From contig JBLHJX010000180.1 of the NCBI GenBank assembly GCA_047619225.1, forward strand, positions 1-10,787: a DNA stretch of 10,787 bases, written 5' to 3'. The notes under the pieces were generated by a model that was not told the origin of the DNA, ran no database searches, and saw nothing but the letters and a program-made list of their open reading frames with translations. How positions within the stretch are numbered: the first letter of the stretch is position 1; each line of letters begins with the position of its first letter. Shown here in pieces: positions 1-6,286 of this stretch. Origin of the DNA: JABIFK01 sp047619225 (GTDB taxonomy: Bacteria; Latescibacterota; UBA2968). The position numbers and the translations under genes were made by a program.

Positions 1-39
1 AAATATCTCTTCCACGGTGTTTGAATAAATCAAATTGAG

Positions 40-68
40 TTGATCAGTCATGTTTTTGAACCTATGAG
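40..68 (+). promoter_or_regulatory. Candidate sigma70-type promoter of the P460 gene
   Basis: TTGATC (40-45) and TATGAG (63-68) each match four of six consensus bases and are separated by 17 bases. Transcription would begin near 75, giving a leader of about 120 bases that includes the hairpin at 83-112. This is a weak match by eye; no competing pair upstream of the gene looked better. Confidence 0.3.
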
Positions 69-82
69 ACCTTTAAACGCAA

Positions 83-112
83 CTGGCTTTAATGTACTTT
101 AGCTAAAGTCAG
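83..112 (+). promoter_or_regulatory. Palindrome and alternative hairpin upstream of the P460 gene
   Basis: ACTTTAGCTAAAGT (96-109) is a perfect 14-base palindrome. The overlapping segments 83-91 (CTGGCTTTA) and 104-112 (TAAAGTCAG) can also pair over nine positions, with one G-U pair and a 12-base loop. The two structures exclude each other because they share bases 104-109. No T-tract follows, so it is not an ordinary terminator. It could be a DNA operator for a dimeric regulator or an RNA element in the leader; neither role is shown. Confidence 0.4.
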
Positions 113-194
113 GCAAACCCCTGAGTTCCGCAATCAGCAAAAAACATACGCCAATGTGAACGGAACACTTAATTCTACCTAAAGGAGGATTTCA

Positions 195-1304
195 TTGCAA
201 TCTAAAAGACCAATACCTTACGTCGCCTATATAGTGGCGCTGTTGACCCTGTTGTTAACATTTGGGCAAACCCATGCCGAAGGTAAAAAGTATGCCTTTG
301 ACAAAGAAGGAAATCTAATTCGCCCCGAAGGGTATAGAGAGTGGGTCTATATGGGCACCCCACTAACCCCCAACGACATGAACCCACCCGAAGCCGCGTT
401 CCCCGAGTTTCACAACGTCTACATCCACCCCGAAGATTTTGCCCATTACAAAATGACGGGCAATTTCCAAGATGGAACCATTATTGTCAAAGAACTCGTT
501 TTGGTCGGTGCAAAGCAAGCCGTCAGCGGCAATGGTTATTTTATGGGAGACTTCGTCGGCTTAGAGGCCACCATTAAAGACGCCCATCACTTCAAGAACG
601 AGCCAGGCAACTGGGCTTATTTCAGCTTTGGGCATTCCTACCCCTTGGCAAAAACGGCAACGGCTTTTCCCACCGCGTCATGCAATACCTGCCATGCCGC
701 TTCAGCGATGGATGACTTTGTCTTTACCCAATATTATCCCGTACTGCGTGCCGCTAAAGGAGGGCAAAACGGAGGTCGTAGCATGAACGCCCAAGCACCT
801 GAGTTTCAAAAAATTGCAGCAAGCATGGAAGGTGCTTTAGAGAGGGGTTCAAAAGCAAATGCCCCCGCCGGAAAAGTGGATTCCGAAGTCCCTACAAATG
901 CAGAGGACCTGTTTAAATATCTTCAAAAAGGTAGTTACAAACAATTCACCGCTCACGAATCTGCTCTACACCCTTCACGTGGCCCACACACAAAATACGG
1001 TTTACCCGTACAAGTCTATCTCAATAACCGATTGGATCAATCACTCAGTGCGGGAAACAAAACACACCCTGCAGGCTCAGCTGTGGTAAAAGAAATGTAC
1101 GACGCCAACAGCACTCTCCAAGGATGGGCCGTGATGGTAAAAACGCAAAAAGACAGCGACCAAGGAAACGGATGGTTCTGGTACGAAGTCACAAGCCCCA
1201 CCAAAGGCGACAAACCTGTAGCGGCTGGCAACGGCGTACCCATGTGCTTTGGCTGCCACGCAACGGGGCAGGATTATGTGCTCACCAATTATCCACTCAA
1301 ATAA
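195..1304 (+). CDS. Exported protein with two cytochrome P460-like haem domains
   Basis: The 369-residue product starts at TTG 195, six bases after AGGAGG (183-188); this strong Shine-Dalgarno decides the start. Residues 1-28 form a signal peptide ending in THA, so the protein is periplasmic or exported. Domain one (about 40-185) ends in the c-type haem motif CNTCH (163-167). A linker (about 190-255) leads to a second, related domain (about 265-369) with CFGCH at 351-355, followed by ATGQDYVL near the C-terminus. Both haem motifs sit at the ends of their domains, as in the cytochrome P460/c'-beta family, whose members bind or oxidise hydroxylamine or nitric oxide. Lys99 in the GTIIVKE strand is a candidate for the P460 haem-crosslinking lysine, but I cannot align it reliably. 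The gene is monocistronic, closed by a terminator. Family assignment is fairly secure; substrate is unknown. Confidence 0.85.
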   Translation: MQSKRPIPYVAYIVALLTLLLTFGQTHAEGKKYAFDKEGNLIRPEGYREWVYMGTPLTPNDMNPPEAAFPEFHNVYIHPEDFAHYKMTGNFQDGTIIVKELVLVGAKQAVSGNGYFMGDFVGLEATIKDAHHFKNEPGNWAYFSFGHSYPLAKTATAFPTASCNTCHAASAMDDFVFTQYYPVLRAAKGGQNGGRSMNAQAPEFQKIAASMEGALERGSKANAPAGKVDSEVPTNAEDLFKYLQKGSYKQFTAHESALHPSRGPHTKYGLPVQVYLNNRLDQSLSAGNKTHPAGSAVVKEMYDANSTLQGWAVMVKTQKDSDQGNGWFWYEVTSPTKGDKPVAAGNGVPMCFGCHATGQDYVLTNYPLK

Positions 1305-1373
1305 GTTTCTTATCATTGGATAAAAGTGTGTACTGGAAGTGGAAACTGAGGGACTAATTTCTTCACACAATAA

Positions 1374-1412
1374 AACAAGAGGCTACGAGACTCAACTCGT
1401 AGCCTCTTTGTT
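1374..1412 (+). terminator. Intrinsic terminator after the P460 gene
   Basis: A perfect 13-base-pair stem (1377-1389 with 1396-1408) closes a six-base loop and runs into TTTGTT. It lies about 70 bases after the stop codon and isolates the P460 gene from the next one. Confidence 0.9.
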
Positions 1413-1638
1413 CGATTAGAAATGAATGCAGAGGGTTGTCTTTTCTGGTATAGTGGTCAAAAGGGTCAAATCCCATACACCTCTTTTTGGTAGGGATGTG
1501 AACAAGGTCGTTCCTCATGCGTGGAAAGGTTTGATGGCCAATATTCCGTAATGAAAAAACACTGGCAATTGCATCCTATACACCCTATCTTGTGCGCTCC
1601 AAATCTTATCTCAATCCCCACCGATTCAGGAGATATCC

Positions 1639-2925
1639 ATGGCCACCGACCTCGCTCAACACATCCAAGACACGCCCCTTTGTGACACCCACGAACACCT
1701 CAAAAAAGAACACGAATGGACCGACAACGGCCCCGACATCTTACAAGACCTCTTCTCCAACTACGTACCCGCCGACCTACGCTCAGCAGGTGCCACAGGC
1801 AAAGCCATAAACAACCTCATGGACGCCACCAACCCCGATCTCGCAGACCGCTTCAGCGGCGTCCAAAAAGCCTGGGAAGCCATCCAATTCACCGGTTATG
1901 GCGAAGCCGTGCGCCTCATCGCCTCCAAAATCTACGGCATTGACGAAATCACACCCTCTGCCTTAGAATCGGCCAAACCCAAACTCACCGAACTGCGCCA
2001 ACCCGGTGGACGCCTGAAACTCCTACAGGAAGTGGCCAACATCGACCACATCCAAACCGACGACTTCTGCTGGCCCTGTGTGCCCGACGCATCCGGCCCC
2101 GACTTCTTCCTCTACGACCTCTCTTGGCAAGGCTTCTGCAACGGCAACATCGACGTTGAAGCCATTGCTCAAGAAACCGGCATCACCGTCACCGACATCG
2201 ATACCCTGCAAAATGCAATGGAAGCCATCTTCGACAAATATGCCCCCTGCGCCATCGCCGTCAAAGCCCAACACGCCTACAGCCGCACCCTCAACTGGCA
2301 AGAACGCTCCAAAGGCGAAGCCACCCGCGCCCTTCATGCCGTCATCGGCTCCAAAAACAACACCTCAGAAGCCCTACGACTCTGCCTCGGCGACTGGTGC
2401 TGGGCACGCGGCGTAGAACTCTCCATCAAACACAACCTCCCCTTCAAACTCCACACAGGTTACTACGCCGGCAACAACCGCATGCCCGTTAGCCGCATCA
2501 AATCAGGCAACCTCTGCGGCCTCTTAGCCAAATACCTCGACGCTCGCTTCGTACTCATGCACATCGCCTACCCCTACAGCGAAGAAATCGTCGCCCTTGC
2601 CAAACACTACCAAAACGTCTACGTCGACCTCTGCTGGGCCTGGTCCATCAACCCCTATGCCTCATCCCAATTCGTTCGCAGCTACCTCCACGCCGCCCCC
2701 CTAAACAAACTCTTCGTCTTTGGCGGCGACACCGGCTGGCCCACCAGCGCAACCGCCTACGCCATCCAAGCCCGTCACTGGTTCACCCACACCCTACAGT
2801 CCGAAATCAACGATGGCCACCTCACCGAAAGCCAAGCCATCCAAATTGCCACAAGCCTCATGCACGACAACCAATACGCCTGCTTCGACCTACCCGGCAC
2901 CCGAGCCGCAATCAATGCCTCATAA
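1639..2925 (+). CDS. Amidohydrolase-superfamily metalloenzyme (Amidohydrolase_2 / uronate isomerase-like)
   Basis: The 428-residue protein starts at ATG 1639, six bases after AGGAG (1628-1632), and has no signal peptide, so it should act in the cytoplasm. It shows the full metal-ligand series of the amidohydrolase TIM barrel: HxH in CDTHEHL (His18, His20), a possible bridging Lys209, His272 in KLHTGYY, His308 in MHIAYPY and Asp364 in GGDTGWP. The long insert between strand one and the lysine, and the HTGYY and GDTGWP motifs, resemble uronate-isomerase-like and Amidohydrolase_2 members rather than urease or dihydroorotase types. The reaction could be hydrolysis, decarboxylation or sugar isomerisation; the substrate is not predictable. 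Codons are strongly C-ending. No terminator is seen before the next gene, 355 bases away. Confidence 0.85.
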   Translation: MATDLAQHIQDTPLCDTHEHLKKEHEWTDNGPDILQDLFSNYVPADLRSAGATGKAINNLMDATNPDLADRFSGVQKAWEAIQFTGYGEAVRLIASKIYGIDEITPSALESAKPKLTELRQPGGRLKLLQEVANIDHIQTDDFCWPCVPDASGPDFFLYDLSWQGFCNGNIDVEAIAQETGITVTDIDTLQNAMEAIFDKYAPCAIAVKAQHAYSRTLNWQERSKGEATRALHAVIGSKNNTSEALRLCLGDWCWARGVELSIKHNLPFKLHTGYYAGNNRMPVSRIKSGNLCGLLAKYLDARFVLMHIAYPYSEEIVALAKHYQNVYVDLCWAWSINPYASSQFVRSYLHAAPLNKLFVFGGDTGWPTSATAYAIQARHWFTHTLQSEINDGHLTESQAIQIATSLMHDNQYACFDLPGTRAAINAS

Positions 2926-2931
2926 CACCCA

Positions 2932-3030
2932 CCGTTGTACAGTTGGTATGATGGAAATGATCCTAAAAGAACACACCTCAAAACGTGAATCCCGCCCACC
3001 GGTGGTGTGGGCCGTTGTGCAGTTGGTGTG
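2932..3030 (+). repeat. Two diverged direct repeat copies, 80 bases apart
   Basis: Bases 2932-2950 and 3012-3030 share 17 of 19 positions (core CCGTTGT.CAGTTGGT.TG); both differences are A in the first copy and G in the second. The first copy begins six bases after the amidohydrolase stop codon. Confidence 0.6.
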
Positions 3031-3162
3031 TGGTGTTGGGGGATGTGCGGGGCGTGTGGAACACGAGGTGGGGTGTGGGAACTGCGCGGGCAGGTGAGGG
3101 TGGCCTTCCCCCATAAAAACACTGGAGCTCATTAAAGCCCCACGCAGTGGCACATTTCTTTG

Positions 3163-3194
3163 CCTACTTTCTTTGGGTGTTCAAAGAAAGTAGG
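3163..3194. repeat. Long hairpin, possible dispersed repeat element
   Basis: CCTACTTTCTTTG (3163-3175) and CAAAGAAAGTAGG (3182-3194) form a perfect 13-pair stem with a six-base loop. TTTCTTTG also occurs as part of a direct repeat just upstream (3155-3162). No T-run follows, so it is not a typical terminator. From memory, similar AAAGAAAGTAGG hairpins flanked by CACGCAGTGG-like sequence are scattered in proteobacterial intergenic regions; this is unverified here and there is only one copy in the window. Confidence 0.55.
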
Positions 3195-3280
3195 ACGCCG
3201 TAGGCAGATCGAGCAACAAATATTATTTCAACCTCCAAAACAAAATACCCCTCCAAAACGTTTTTAAATAAGGAACCCAA

Positions 3281-4096
3281 ATGTCCAACACCCTCCGAGT
3301 CTGCACCCTCAACATCTGGAACTACAACAACCCATGGCCAACCCGCCGCCAACTCATCTCCAACACCATCAAAGAGCACAACCCAGACATCATCGGCTTC
3401 CAAGAAATCCGCCACAGTGGCCAAAAAAATGACAACAACAAAAACCAAGCCCAACAACTCGCCGAACACTTACCCGACTACACCTACATCTATCAACCCG
3501 CACAACGCAACCCAGAAAAAGACGAATGGGAAGGCCTCGCCATTTTCTCCCGCCTCCCCATCCAAGCATCCAGCTTTATCAAACTATCCGTCGACCCAAC
3601 AGATGACCGAGACAACCACCAACGTATCGTCCTACGCGCCCAAATCCAAACCCCAGTCGGTGCGTTCAATTTCTTTAACACCCACCTCTCCCTCAGCCAA
3701 AAAGGACGCATCCGAACCACCCAAGAAATTACGGCCTATGTAAAAAAATATACAGGGAACGTGCCATCCATCTTAGTAGGCGACTTCAACGACACGCCCG
3801 ACCAAACACCTATTCGCCACATCACAGAAACAGCCAACTTAATCGACACATGGGCACAACAAAACCCAAACGACCCCGGTTTCACATTCAGTTCCGAAAA
3901 CACGTATCTACGTGATCGGAACCACGACAAACGCAAAGCCCATCGCATCGACTACATTTTTGCACAACCCCCTCAAAACAACGGAGGCCAAATCATCTCT
4001 TGTCAACGCGTCGCAGACCAACCCAACCCAAACGACCTATACCCTTCAGATCACTTTGGTCTCATCGCCGACCTCAGCCTAAAAGGAAATACATGA
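3281..4096 (+). CDS. Endonuclease/exonuclease/phosphatase-family hydrolase
   Basis: The 271-residue protein starts at ATG 3281 after AAGGA (3270-3274). It carries the metal-dependent EEP fold signature in order: LNIW with Asn11, GFQEIR with Glu42 (metal ligand), NTHLS with His135, GDFND with Asp168 and Asn170, RIDYIF with Asp224, and a terminal SDHFG with Asp257 and catalytic His258. All catalytic residues are present and length is normal for the family. There is no signal peptide, so it is likely cytoplasmic. The family cleaves phosphodiester or phosphomonoester bonds in nucleic acids, inositol phosphates or sphingomyelin; nothing here picks one substrate. Its TGA stop overlaps the next gene's ATG by four bases (ATGA), so the two are translationally coupled. 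Codon use is strongly C-ending like its neighbours. Confidence 0.9.
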   Translation: MSNTLRVCTLNIWNYNNPWPTRRQLISNTIKEHNPDIIGFQEIRHSGQKNDNNKNQAQQLAEHLPDYTYIYQPAQRNPEKDEWEGLAIFSRLPIQASSFIKLSVDPTDDRDNHQRIVLRAQIQTPVGAFNFFNTHLSLSQKGRIRTTQEITAYVKKYTGNVPSILVGDFNDTPDQTPIRHITETANLIDTWAQQNPNDPGFTFSSENTYLRDRNHDKRKAHRIDYIFAQPPQNNGGQIISCQRVADQPNPNDLYPSDHFGLIADLSLKGNT

Positions 4097-4968
4097 TCCC
4101 CATCGTCGTCTCCACTTGGCGCTTTGGCCAAAAAGCCAATCTCCCCGCCTATGAAATCCTTCAATCTGGCGGAACAGCACTCGACGCCGTTGTTGCAGGT
4201 GTCGCCGTTGCCGAACAAGATCCCGAAGTCAAAAGCGTAGGCTATGGTGGATACCCCAATGCCGAAGGCGAAGTAGAGGTAGATGCTGCCATTATCAACG
4301 GGCGCACCCTCGGTTATGGCGCAGTCACCGGTCTCAAAAACATCATCAACCCAACCGCCCTAGCACGCCTCGTCATGGAAAAAACCGACCACGTCATGCT
4401 CACAGCCCAAGGCGCACTCAAATTTGCTCAAGAACAAGGCTTCCAAGAATGCAACATGCTCACCGACGCAGCCCACGAAGCTTGGCAAAAATGGAAAACC
4501 GAACAAACCAACAAACCCACCGACGCACACGACACCATTGGCATGATTGCCATAGATACACACGGTGACATTGCCGCAGCCTGCACCACCAGCGGTGTCG
4601 CCTTCAAACTACCAGGCCGCGTGGGCGACTCACCCCTTATTGGCAGTGGCCTCTATGCCGACAACGAAGTGGGTGCGGCAGCAGCCACAGGCCAAGGCGA
4701 AGAAATCGCCCGTACCTGTGGTTCTTATGCCATTATCGAACACATGCGCCAAGGCAAATCACCCCAAGAAGCCTGCGAAACCGTGGTCCAACACCTCATC
4801 AAACGCGTGCCCACATCCCAAAAGTTTCAAATGGCCTACATCGCCATTGACAAACATGGCAATTATGGCGGCGCAGCAGCCCGAGACGGTTTTCATTTTG
4901 CCGTAGCCACAGAAAATGAAAACACCCTGTATCCAGGCAAGTATTTCATACAAAATGAAGAAACATAA
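4093..4968 (+). CDS. N4-(beta-N-acetylglucosaminyl)-L-asparaginase (glycosylasparaginase)
   Basis: The 291-residue enzyme starts at ATG 4093, preceded by AAAAGG (4081-4086) and overlapping the upstream stop; an in-frame start at 4000 would lie inside the preceding gene. The family cleaves the GlcNAc-asparagine bond of N-linked glycan remnants. It is an N-terminal nucleophile hydrolase that self-cleaves before the threonine of HDTIGM, here Thr148, giving alpha (1-147) and beta (148-291) chains. Conserved Trp9 (STWRF), Arg176 and Asp179 (GRVGDSP), and Thr199-Gly200 (ATGQGE) match the substrate-binding residues of the human and Elizabethkingia enzymes. There is no signal peptide, unlike several exported relatives, so it should act on imported glycoasparagine. 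Co-expression with the EEP hydrolase is very likely; a shared pathway is inference. Confidence 0.93.
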   Translation: MIPIVVSTWRFGQKANLPAYEILQSGGTALDAVVAGVAVAEQDPEVKSVGYGGYPNAEGEVEVDAAIINGRTLGYGAVTGLKNIINPTALARLVMEKTDHVMLTAQGALKFAQEQGFQECNMLTDAAHEAWQKWKTEQTNKPTDAHDTIGMIAIDTHGDIAAACTTSGVAFKLPGRVGDSPLIGSGLYADNEVGAAAATGQGEEIARTCGSYAIIEHMRQGKSPQEACETVVQHLIKRVPTSQKFQMAYIAIDKHGNYGGAAARDGFHFAVATENENTLYPGKYFIQNEET

Positions 4969-4984
4969 GACTATTTGGCATCTC

Positions 4985-5028
4985 AAAAACAAACGGGAAG
5001 TCGATGGCTGGCTTCCCGTTTGTTTTTT
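4985..5028 (+). terminator. Intrinsic terminator after the glycosylasparaginase
   Basis: CAAACGGGAAG (4990-5000) pairs perfectly with CTTCCCGTTTG (5012-5022), extended by A-T pairs on the outside, with an 11-base loop and a run of six T at 5023-5028. It starts 17 bases after the stop codon and ends the EEP-asparaginase operon. Confidence 0.93.
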
Positions 5029-5063
5029 ATATGAAACACCTTATACCTACCAAATGTCCAACC

Positions 5064-5081
5064 ATGTGATCCAGATCACAT
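5064..5081. promoter_or_regulatory. Perfect CRP/FNR-family operator
   Basis: ATGTGATCCAGATCACAT is a perfect inverted repeat with eight-base arms and a two-base centre. It matches the Escherichia coli CRP consensus TGTGA-N6-TCACA in every defined base. It lies about 98 bases upstream of the DUF3047 start, with its centre about 71 bases upstream of the transcription start inferred from the candidate promoter at 5109-5137, which is a usual class I activator position. Confidence 0.75.
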
Positions 5082-5108
5082 CAGAATCATCAAAACATCC
5101 GTATCAAA

Positions 5109-5137
5109 GACTGTTCTGGCCCGCGGAAAACTATTAT
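5109..5137 (+). promoter_or_regulatory. Candidate activator-dependent promoter of the DUF3047 gene
   Basis: TATTAT (5132-5137) is a good -10 element. The base stretch 17 positions upstream, GACTGT (5109-5114), is a poor -35, as expected when an activator is needed. The start site would be near 5144. The CRP-type palindrome upstream supports this reading, but the promoter itself is only a consensus match. Confidence 0.4.
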
Positions 5138-5178
5138 TTTCGTTTACCTAAATATCTTATTTGCTTACGTTTCTCTCT

Positions 5179-6147
5179 ATGCGAATTTCCCGCCCCACAT
5201 TTTTAAGCGCAAAACACACCTTCCAAACCTATTTATTAGGGTTTGTCTTAGGCATCGTATATCTGCTTGCCTATGTGTGGCCCCTACCCGCAGCCGAAAC
5301 ACATCCTGGTCCCACACAAGCTGTATCTACCCCCCCAAAATCAATCCAACCTGCCATACTGCGCCAAGATTCTCTCAAAGCCCCAACCGCAAAAATTGAT
5401 CCCATCGACCTGACGTCCGAACCAGACCCAAATCAACCACCACTTAAATGGGTCACTCCTTCCGGCGACTCCACACATGTGCTTGATGAGTTTGAATATC
5501 CCAAATATCTCAATACTTATCCCGAACACATATGGGAAGGACGTTCGGGTTGGTTATATAGCAAAACGCCCAAAGCAGAAGTCTACTACAAAATTCAAAA
5601 AGAAGGCGAAAACCATTATCTCGCGGCCCAAATCAAAGGCGATGCTGTCAACTTCGGTCGCAAAGCGATCATTAAACGCCGAGGCCGAGAAAGCAATGCC
5701 AACCTTCGTTTGTACCAAAAATTACGATGGCGATGGCGCATTCACAACTTGCCATCGGGCTCTGATGAGCGAGAAAGCGATACCAACGACAGCGCAGCCG
5801 CTATGCGTTTGGTATTTGGCACCAATCTGTCTGCTAAATCACTCAAATACATTTGGAGTGAAACATTACCCGTTGGCACCATCATCAAAAGTAGAGGACA
5901 ATATGTCATTGTCTTGCGCAGTGGCAAAGAAAACTTAGGCAAATGGGTGTGGGAAGAAGTCAACGCTTACGAAGATTACGTCCGTTTATTCGGTGGTAAC
6001 CCACGCCCAGTAGATGTTTTAGGCGTGTTGACAGATTCCAATAATACCGAAACCTTTGTCAAAGCTGACTATGACGACATCACCTTTATTATTCCAAGAC
6101 CAGATCATGTAGAAATGATACCTGACTTTATGCTGGACAATCCCTAA
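5179..6147 (+). CDS. DUF3047 envelope protein
   Basis: From ATG 5179 the product has 322 residues. An N-terminal hydrophobic stretch (about 14-38, ending near PLPAAE) should act as signal peptide or membrane anchor, followed by a proline-rich low-complexity linker (about 40-95). The DUF3047 domain fills about 100-308: LRWRWRI (182-188) before an acidic segment, SAAAMRLVFG (205-214), KYIWSE, VLRSGKENLGKW, a DYVRLFGGNPRPV stretch and TDSNNTETFVKADYDDI near the end match the family pattern I recall. The family's function is unknown. Neither ATG 5179 nor the in-frame TTG 5161 has a clear Shine-Dalgarno, so the start is uncertain by six residues. It probably forms a unit with the outer-membrane gene downstream and may be controlled by the CRP-type site upstream. 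Confidence 0.82.
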   Translation: MRISRPTFLSAKHTFQTYLLGFVLGIVYLLAYVWPLPAAETHPGPTQAVSTPPKSIQPAILRQDSLKAPTAKIDPIDLTSEPDPNQPPLKWVTPSGDSTHVLDEFEYPKYLNTYPEHIWEGRSGWLYSKTPKAEVYYKIQKEGENHYLAAQIKGDAVNFGRKAIIKRRGRESNANLRLYQKLRWRWRIHNLPSGSDERESDTNDSAAAMRLVFGTNLSAKSLKYIWSETLPVGTIIKSRGQYVIVLRSGKENLGKWVWEEVNAYEDYVRLFGGNPRPVDVLGVLTDSNNTETFVKADYDDITFIIPRPDHVEMIPDFMLDNP

Positions 6148-6250
6148 AAGTGGGGGACCTATGACAAACCATGTGTTTCAAAAGATCAAGTTTAAGCACC
6201 TAAATCAATCGATTCAAAAAACAACAACAGATACATTAATTAGGAAACAC

Positions 6251-6269
6251 TTGCCGGGTGCACCGGCAA
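6251..6269 (+). promoter_or_regulatory. GC-rich hairpin just before the outer-membrane gene's ribosome site
   Basis: TTGCCGG (6251-6257) and CCGGCAA (6263-6269) form a perfect seven-pair stem with a five-base loop. It ends six bases before GGAGG (6276-6280). There is no T-run, so a terminator is unlikely; it may affect mRNA stability or ribosome access. Confidence 0.45.
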
Positions 6270-6286
6270 TAACGCGGAGGCAACAG

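Larger units (their letters stand above)
2926..3280. other. 355-base intergenic block with reversed base skew
   Basis: No convincing gene lies here. Positions 3001-3100 contain 56 G and 11 C on the plus strand, opposite to the C-rich plus strand seen in the genes sampled. G-runs at 3038-3042, 3049-3052, 3070-3073 and 3077-3079 could support a G-quadruplex whose long middle loop is itself a small hairpin (CGTGT 3053-3057 with ACACG 3061-3065). A six-pair hairpin GCCCAC/GTGGGC sits at 2994-3012. Open frames on the minus strand are low-complexity (Pro, His, Thr) and have no ribosome site or family signature. The block also holds the direct repeat and long hairpin listed separately. Confidence 0.6.

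Noticed and set aside
21..33. FNR/NnrR-like site TTGAATAAATCAA upstream of the P460 gene
   Set aside because: The half-sites are five bases apart instead of six, so it misses the spacing of the FNR/DNR family, although regulation by such a factor would suit a P460 gene.
155..170. Second CRP-like site beginning TGTGA near the P460 start
   Set aside because: Only the first half matches; the other half (CACTT) is poor and it lies too close to the ribosome site.
2023..2337. Minus-strand frames rich in Gly, Val and Ala opposite the amidohydrolase gene
   Set aside because: They arise from the biased C-ending codons of the real gene on the plus strand.
2920..3153. Minus-strand open frame across the G-rich block
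   Set aside because: Low-complexity product caused by C-rich minus strand; no ribosome site and no recognisable domain. It also overlaps the long repeat region.
4000..4092. Upstream in-frame start for the glycosylasparaginase
   Set aside because: It would add 31 Arg- and Pro-rich residues inside the preceding gene; the overlapping ATGA start has its own ribosome site and fits the family's N-terminus.
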